Of a stretch of DNA of 6,603 nucleotides, positions 1 through 3,857 are shown piece after piece. The stretch is from Proteobacteria bacterium UBA5122 (GTDB lineage Bacteria; Pseudomonadota; Gammaproteobacteria; Tenderiales; Tenderiaceae). How positions within the stretch are numbered: the stretch's first letter is position 1; each line of letters opens with the position of its first letter. The stretch is from NCBI GenBank assembly GCA_002415485.1, contig DHYU01000045.1:1-6603 (forward strand). Direction: 5' to 3'. Below the pieces are notes generated by a model, which ran no database searches, was not told where the DNA came from, and was given only the letters and a program-made list of their open reading frames with translations. A program made the position numbers and the translations under genes.

Positions 1-1
1 C

Positions 2-334
2 GATTGTTATATCGCCTGGCCACGACCACGGGTCGAGATGTGGGTGGATTATTACCGGCGCAAGGCCATGGAGGCTGGTGTATTGCATCCGGTCGAGCGC
101 GCCAGATTTATTGAGGCCTTCGATTTGATGGGCATCCAGCGCCACTTGAAAGCAGCCGGCATCTTCGCCCGCCTATGGTTACGCGACGGCAAACAAGGCT
201 ATTTAAAGGACATCCCACGGACCGTGGGATATATCATCGAGGCCTCGGCGCATTATCCGGTACTGGGCAGCTTCCGCGTCTGGCTGATGCACACGGTTTT
301 GCCGGCGATGAAGCGCAGCGATCACTTCCGATAA
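2..334 (+). CDS. amgK: AmgK-type N-acetylmuramate/N-acetylglucosamine kinase, C-terminal part (5' end cut)
   Basis: This is the C-terminal 110 codons of an aminoglycoside-phosphotransferase-fold sugar kinase; the frame is open from base 2 and stops at TAA 332-334. AmgK phosphorylates the anomeric position of MurNAc or GlcNAc in the cytoplasm, feeding a peptidoglycan-recycling shortcut to UDP-MurNAc. What is visible is the helical C-terminal lobe: a DCYIAWPR stretch at the very start, the family signature FDLMGIQRHLKAAGIFARL about 45 residues later, then RDGKQGYLKDIPRTVGYI and a final helix after ASAHYPVLGSF. Family members are roughly 330-340 residues, so about two thirds, including the catalytic loop and Mg-binding Asp, lie off the left edge. 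The usual partner murU does not follow; instead a convergent gene overlaps the last 13 bases. The identification rests on remembered family motifs. A generic phosphotransferase of the same fold is the main alternative. Confidence 0.88.
   Translation, partial: DCYIAWPRPRVEMWVDYYRRKAMEAGVLHPVERARFIEAFDLMGIQRHLKAAGIFARLWLRDGKQGYLKDIPRTVGYIIEASAHYPVLGSFRVWLMHTVLPAMKRSDHFR
212..230. repeat. Perfect 19-bp palindrome (9-bp arms, one central base) inside amgK
   Basis: The left arm ATCCCACGG (212-220) and right arm CCGTGGGAT (222-230) are exact reverse complements around a single A. As RNA it could form an 8-bp stem with a 3-nt loop on either strand. It lies within codons for the D-I-P-R-T-V-G-Y stretch of AmgK and about 90 bp past the stop codon of the convergent pentapeptide gene. 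No run of U follows at once on either strand, so it does not look like a standard intrinsic terminator. Its function is unknown. It might still slow or end read-through from the minus-strand operon. Confidence 0.75.
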
Positions 335-663
335 CGCATCCGGGTGCCGTGCAATAATGACAGATCGATTTCATCGGCGCTCAGCTCTACCGGGAAATAG
401 GCCCCGGAGATCTTGGCGCCGTTGATGCTGGCCCCCTCAAGCTTGGTCTTACTGAGATCGACGCCACGCAGGTCGGCCTGACGAAAATAACAGCCACTGA
501 GGTTGAGACCGCTGAGATCAAAACCGCGAAGATCGACGCCACGAAAATCACAATTGGTCAGGTCTGAAGTTGGATAACTGGCCTTGGCCTTGTTGAAGGC
601 ATCGGCATTGCCGTCGCGGATCAGGCGAAACAGCGGGTCATCGTTTTTCATCACAGCAGTCAT
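322..663 (-). CDS. Small pentapeptide-repeat protein (113 aa)
   Basis: The 113-residue product has a short helical N-terminus (residues 1-31, around DPLFRLIRDGNADAF), then twelve back-to-back A(D/N)LXX-type pentapeptides at residues 33-92. The central residues are L35, F40, L45, L50, L55, F60, L65, L70, L75, I80, I85 and F90. It ends with a polar tail, ELSADEIDLSLLHGTRMRYRK. Four pentapeptides make one turn of a right-handed quadrilateral beta-helix, so three full coils are expected. There is no signal peptide or membrane segment, so it should be cytosolic. The start at 663 is chosen because AGAGGG lies 6 nt upstream; an upstream ATG at 777 in the same frame would lie inside the preceding gene and adds a non-repeat, cysteine-rich leader. 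It follows the PilZ gene by 16 bp, so they are likely cotranscribed. The family is recognisable in gammaproteobacteria by its head and tail sequences, but its function is unknown. Gyrase mimicry as in Qnr/MfpA is not supported, since the helix is much shorter. Confidence 0.92.
   Translation of the reverse strand: MTAVMKNDDPLFRLIRDGNADAFNKAKASYPTSDLTNCDFRGVDLRGFDLSGLNLSGCYFRQADLRGVDLSKTKLEGASINGAKISGAYFPVELSADEIDLSLLHGTRMRYRK
455..543. repeat. 14-bp direct repeat, 75 bp apart, within the pentapeptide coding region
   Basis: The 14-mer AGATCGACGCCACG occurs at 455-468 and again at 530-543. The offset of 75 bp equals five pentapeptides, and both copies encode the same RGVDL unit (residues 41-45 and 66-70 of the pentapeptide protein). 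The nucleotide identity, including third codon positions, suggests internal duplication of repeat units, although convergent codon choice over so short a stretch cannot be ruled out. Confidence 0.7.
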
Positions 664-669
664 CTTGTT

Positions 670-675
670 CCCTCT
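670..675 (-). promoter_or_regulatory. Ribosome binding site that fixes the pentapeptide gene start
   Basis: On the minus strand AGAGGG stands 6 nt before the ATG at 663-661, within the 16-bp gap after the PilZ gene stop codon. It supports the 663 start over the in-frame ATG at 777 and shows that the second gene has its own translation signal. Confidence 0.75.
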
Positions 676-679
676 TTTT

Positions 680-2521
680 TTATTTGTATAAGCGATTGGA
701 CAAACGCAGTTCCTGTCCGTCTGACAAATCATCTGCGCCGCTCGGTGCCTTGACGATCGTAAACTGAAAACGGGCAAAGGCGCTGCTGGACTCCAGTTGT
801 CGCGTCAGCTGGGCGTAGACGATGTCGTCCGGCAACAACAACATCACCACCGTATCAACATCATAAACTGCGGCCGGAGTAATCAACGTAGTCGGGTGAT
901 CGCGCGGATCAAGGTTGGGCACCAGCAGACAACGGTAGTATTCACTGCCTTTACCGACACCACGAATGGCCTTGACCGCGACGGCCTTCGCATCTTCCGC
1001 GATGATGCGCACGCCCAACTCTATCTTGTCGCCGCCCGGCAGGCGCATCCAGCGTACAGACCCGACGGCCCACGCATCCGGGTTTTGAGTGGATTGGCTG
1101 GCCAGCACCTCACCGACCCGCGCCGGAAACTTGCTTTCAACACTGCACTGCAGACCAAACCCACCCTGGTTGGCATCGACGATGGTGCAACCATGCGGCG
1201 TACGCTCCTCTTCGGTGAAGGTATCGTCAGATGAAAAACTGGCATTGGTGAATACCTTGTGCCACATCTCTTTTTCATGATCGGCGTGACTGGAGTGATA
1301 CTGCGAGGTCCGCGACTGATTTTTCGGTAGAGGATTATCCTCGTCGTGTTCGTGCAACCATGGTTGTTGCTCCTCCGGGATCAGCGACAAGGCCGACAGC
1401 CCGCCAGACTTCACCTTCTGGGTGTGCAGGAAGTTTTCATCCTGTTCAGGGACAAATGGCCGGCGATCACTGAGAAAATGATGGATATCGGTCAGACCAC
1501 TGATCAGCGAGGTCGGTGCATCCATCGGCGCACGGTGGCTACCACGCTCACGCCGCGTACCCCAGGCATCGGCCCAGCGCAACAGGGCATCGCGCTCCAT
1601 ACGACGTATTAAGCTGTTTTGCACCACGGTCTTGTCTTCAGTGCTGGGATTGATCTCCTCACGCACTGCATTGATCAGCTGCGTCAGATCAATCATACGA
1701 CCTTCGGTAGGCTTGAGGCTGGTGCTGATCGTAGGGGTGTACATCGGCGGCATGTCCATCGCCAGATCAACGAACAACTCACCCTTGGGGACTTCGTCGC
1801 CAATTCTATGGATCCGACAGTGCTTGGCTTGGTTTTTGAGCTGGAAGAAGATCTTATTGGCCTCACCCTGCATCAGGTGGTACGGATTGGCCAGCGCCAA
1901 CATCAGCGCGCGTTTGTACTGGTTTGCAATATTGACCTGCTCAGGCTCATGCTCGCTATCGATCGCCTTGAGTTCCAAATCCAGCAAACGATGTTGCTCC
2001 GCCAATAGATACAACTGGTTGAGCTCGAGCCAGATGTGTTTGGGTTCAGCGCGGTACAACGAATAACACTCAACCAGCAGACAGGCGAGAAAGTCGATCG
2101 TGCAATACACCGGCTGGGCCAGCACCTTCCAGTTGGGATTGCCGGCCTTCCCCAATTCCTGCACCAGATCCAAGACCGTGGCTTTATAACCGTAGCCCAT
2201 CTCCGTCAGCAGCTGGAAGACTAGATTGGCCGTTTCCTGTTGTTTAAGCCCCAGTGGCAGCGACGATGCGATATATGTATTGCGCATCGGTCCGACGATA
2301 CGACGGATAAGTGGCAATACCATACCCAGGATACGATAACGGACCTGCACATCCAGCGGTGCACGATTGAGCACGCTCAGGCGCGCCAATAGCAGATTGC
2401 AACTTTCTTTGCTGTTGGCGAGCGGTAAATTCTCGATGAATCGACGAATCTCTTCCAGATTCTGACTCACCGCAGCCTGTTGCTGGTCCCTGGCAGGGAC
2501 ATGAAGCTTTATGCTGGTCAT
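680..2521 (-). CDS. Large PilZ-domain (c-di-GMP-type) protein with helical N-terminus (613 aa)
   Basis: The protein has a helix-rich N-terminal half (residues 1 to about 240), a conserved link around GELFVDLAMDMPP and RMIDLTQLINAVREE (247-290), then a PilZ-like region. The first PilZ part (about 300-350) has W320 followed by R326-G-S-H-R330, a plausible RxxxR c-di-GMP motif, and GLTDIHHFLS. After a polar, acidic linker (about 352-440) comes the beta-barrel part: D449-A-N451-Q-G-G454, ARVGEVLA (467-474), AVGSVRWMRLPG (485-496) and IELGVRII (500-507). The canonical second motif is (D/N)xSxxG; here Ser is replaced by Asn. A C-terminal segment (about 525-592; TLITPAA, LTRQLESSSAFARFQF) resembles the tail of the same family. 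There is no signal peptide or transmembrane segment, so it should be a cytosolic sensor or adaptor. Start: AAGGAG 4 nt before ATG 2521. It is the first gene of an operon with the pentapeptide gene. Domain names come from memory of related c-di-GMP-binding proteins; ligand binding is inference. Confidence 0.85.
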   Translation of the reverse strand: MTSIKLHVPARDQQQAAVSQNLEEIRRFIENLPLANSKESCNLLLARLSVLNRAPLDVQVRYRILGMVLPLIRRIVGPMRNTYIASSLPLGLKQQETANLVFQLLTEMGYGYKATVLDLVQELGKAGNPNWKVLAQPVYCTIDFLACLLVECYSLYRAEPKHIWLELNQLYLLAEQHRLLDLELKAIDSEHEPEQVNIANQYKRALMLALANPYHLMQGEANKIFFQLKNQAKHCRIHRIGDEVPKGELFVDLAMDMPPMYTPTISTSLKPTEGRMIDLTQLINAVREEINPSTEDKTVVQNSLIRRMERDALLRWADAWGTRRERGSHRAPMDAPTSLISGLTDIHHFLSDRRPFVPEQDENFLHTQKVKSGGLSALSLIPEEQQPWLHEHDEDNPLPKNQSRTSQYHSSHADHEKEMWHKVFTNASFSSDDTFTEEERTPHGCTIVDANQGGFGLQCSVESKFPARVGEVLASQSTQNPDAWAVGSVRWMRLPGGDKIELGVRIIAEDAKAVAVKAIRGVGKGSEYYRCLLVPNLDPRDHPTTLITPAAVYDVDTVVMLLLPDDIVYAQLTRQLESSSAFARFQFTIVKAPSGADDLSDGQELRLSNRLYK

Positions 2522-2711
2522 TATGCTCCTTGCGATACCTCAACTCAGATGATAGCGATACTCGGCACCTCTTGCGCCGATCCTTAATGTCAGTATCGGT
2601 AAAAATGCAAAAAAAATAAAACCTTGGTGATATTTAATTAAGTCAGCAGTAACATAAATTGATTAGGCTGGTAGGGCAACAGCAACCACTTTGTAAAAAT
2701 CAGGAAAGTTC
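2522..2711. promoter_or_regulatory. Divergent intergenic control region with repeated GCGATAC motif
   Basis: This 190-bp spacer must hold the promoters of both the minus-strand PilZ operon and the plus-strand efflux operon. Positions 2601-2641 are very AT-rich, with A-tracts (2601-2605, 2609-2616) and the palindrome TTAATTAA (2634-2641). GCGATAC occurs as a direct repeat at 2532-2538 and 2555-2561, and CGATACT (2556-2562) is matched by its inverse AGTATCG (2592-2598). A smaller inverted repeat, TCGGC/GCCGA, lies between (2562-2566 and 2576-2580). On the minus strand TATCAT (2554-2549) is a fair -10 hexamer but has no convincing -35. On the plus strand 2668-2684 has the GG-N10-GC spacing of a sigma-54 site but a poor -12 element. 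Ribosome sites are clear: AAGGAG on the minus strand (2531-2526) and AGGAAA on the plus strand (2702-2707). No promoter can be fixed from the sequence alone. Confidence 0.5.
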
Positions 2712-3857
2712 ATGTCGAGACCACACCCCCTCAAGTTGTTCCGCAAGCCGTTTAATTGGATGACCGCGCAGCGCGCAGTGCTGTGCCTGTCTGTATTGTC
2801 GGCCGGGCCGACGGTTTGGGCACAACAGGAACGGCCACCGACGCCGGTGGTCACGGCCGTGGCCCAGCTCAAACAGATGTCGCCGACCCAGTGGGTCAGC
2901 GCGCAGGTGGAGAGCCGCCACCAGGGGCAGTTGGCGTTTGAGGTCAGCGGTCGCCTGACCTGGGTGGCCGAAATCGGTGATCAGGTTGCGCAGGGTGCAG
3001 TGCTGGCGCGGATCGATGACCAGCTGCTGCGCGCGGCGCTGGCCGAGGCCGAGGCCGAGGTTGAAACCGAGGTCGCACGCTTGGGCTTTCTCGACAAAGA
3101 GGTGCAGCGCCTGCAACGTCTAGCCAAGGACAACAACGCCGCCCGCACCCAGCTCGACCAAACCCAGGCCGAGCATGATGGGACCCGCGCCGATCTGGCC
3201 GCCGCCCGTGCCCGGCTGCAGAGCGCACGCCTGCGTCTGGAGCGCACTGAACTGAAGGCGCCATTTGCCGGCGTGGTCGTGCATCGGATGCTGCGCGTGG
3301 GTGAGTGGGCCGACAGCAATTCGCCGGTACTGCGCCTGCTCGACAGCCACACCATCGAGGCCGTCGCCACCGCACCGCTGACGCTGCTGCCCTTCATCAA
3401 GCCGGGTGCAACGGTGGACGTGAAGGCGGGCGACATGCAGGGGCAGGCCCAGGTCAGCGCCGTGGTGCCCGCCGGTGACCCGATGTCACAGCGGCTGACC
3501 GTGCGCCTGCAACTGGATCAACAACCATGGGTGGTCGGCCAGGCCCTGCGCGTGGCGCTGCCGACGGCCGGTTCCGCCGAGGTGATCGCGGTACCACGTG
3601 ATGCGCTGGTGCTGCGCCGTAGTGCGACCAGCATCTATCGCATCAAGGAAGAAGACGGCACCGCGACGGCCGAATTCCTGCCGGTACAGCTCGGCGTCGC
3701 CGAGGGTGACTGGATCCAGGTCATCGGCCCGGTACAGCCAGGCGACCAGGTGGTCACACGCGGCAACGAGCGCTTGCGCCCCGGCCAGGCCGTGCAGGCA
3801 CGCAGCATGGGCGGCCTGCCGCCGACATCCAACAAACCAGATGAGGCCGGCCAGTGA
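2712..3857 (+). CDS. RND efflux periplasmic adaptor (membrane fusion protein, HlyD/AcrA type; 381 aa)
   Basis: This adaptor would bridge the inner-membrane RND pump to an outer-membrane channel. An N-terminal signal peptide ends near VWA-QQ (cleavage about 37/38); there is no lipobox cysteine, so it should be a soluble periplasmic or membrane-associated protein rather than an AcrA-like lipoprotein. The first half of the barrel-sandwich (lipoyl-like) domain is about 70-102 (FEVSGRLTWVAEIGDQVAQG), a charged alpha-helical hairpin spans about 103-176, and the second half is about 178-211 (LKAPFAGVVVHRMLRVGEWA). A beta-barrel (about 213-290) and a membrane-proximal domain (about 291-365, ending in VQPGDQVVTRGNERLRPGQ) follow. 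Length is normal for the family. AGGAAA lies 4 nt before the ATG at 2712; an in-frame ATG at 2760 would still leave a signal peptide but has no good ribosome site. The stop overlaps the permease start, so the two are coupled. The substrate cannot be told from the sequence. Confidence 0.95.
   Translation: MSRPHPLKLFRKPFNWMTAQRAVLCLSVLSAGPTVWAQQERPPTPVVTAVAQLKQMSPTQWVSAQVESRHQGQLAFEVSGRLTWVAEIGDQVAQGAVLARIDDQLLRAALAEAEAEVETEVARLGFLDKEVQRLQRLAKDNNAARTQLDQTQAEHDGTRADLAAARARLQSARLRLERTELKAPFAGVVVHRMLRVGEWADSNSPVLRLLDSHTIEAVATAPLTLLPFIKPGATVDVKAGDMQGQAQVSAVVPAGDPMSQRLTVRLQLDQQPWVVGQALRVALPTAGSAEVIAVPRDALVLRRSATSIYRIKEEDGTATAEFLPVQLGVAEGDWIQVIGPVQPGDQVVTRGNERLRPGQAVQARSMGGLPPTSNKPDEAGQ
3041..3060. 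repeat. Short GGCCGA tandem repeat in the adaptor gene
   Basis: Three exact copies of the hexamer GGCCGA plus two bases run from 3041 to 3060. They encode the alternating Ala-Glu stretch (about residues 110-116) at the start of the adaptor's helical hairpin. A change in copy number would add or remove two residues without shifting the frame, so the repeat could vary hairpin length slightly. With so few copies it may simply reflect a helix-forming sequence in a GC-rich gene. Confidence 0.6.
3843..3846 (+). promoter_or_regulatory. Ribosome binding site supporting the GTG start of the RND permease
   Basis: GAGG lies 7 nt before GTG 3854, within the last codons of the adaptor gene. The next in-frame ATG is codon 101 (4154), which would remove the first transmembrane helix, so the GTG start is the sensible choice. 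Confidence 0.65.

Noticed and set aside
322..663. Qnr/MfpA-like gyrase-protecting role for the pentapeptide protein
   Set aside because: Those proteins have roughly twice as many repeats and form dimers through a C-terminal helix. This product has only twelve repeats and a different tail, so resistance function is not supported.
664..777. Upstream in-frame extension of the pentapeptide gene to an ATG at 777
   Set aside because: It would overlap the PilZ gene by about 98 bases, has no good ribosome site, and adds residues unlike the family. The ATG at 663 has AGAGGG at the right distance.
797..2224. Several plus-strand open frames of 60-145 codons opposite the PilZ gene
   Set aside because: They are antisense to a well-supported 613-residue protein, show no recognisable motifs and have no operon structure.
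2244..2543. Minus-strand frame of 99 codons around the start of the PilZ gene
   Set aside because: It overlaps the PilZ gene in another frame, its product is low-quality sequence without motifs, and the AAGGAG ribosome site is spaced for the ATG at 2521.
2668..2684. Sigma-54-like GG-N10-GC site before the adaptor gene
   Set aside because: The spacing is right and the distance to the ATG is plausible, but the -12 element reads CAGC rather than TTGC and such matches are common by chance. No activator gene is visible.
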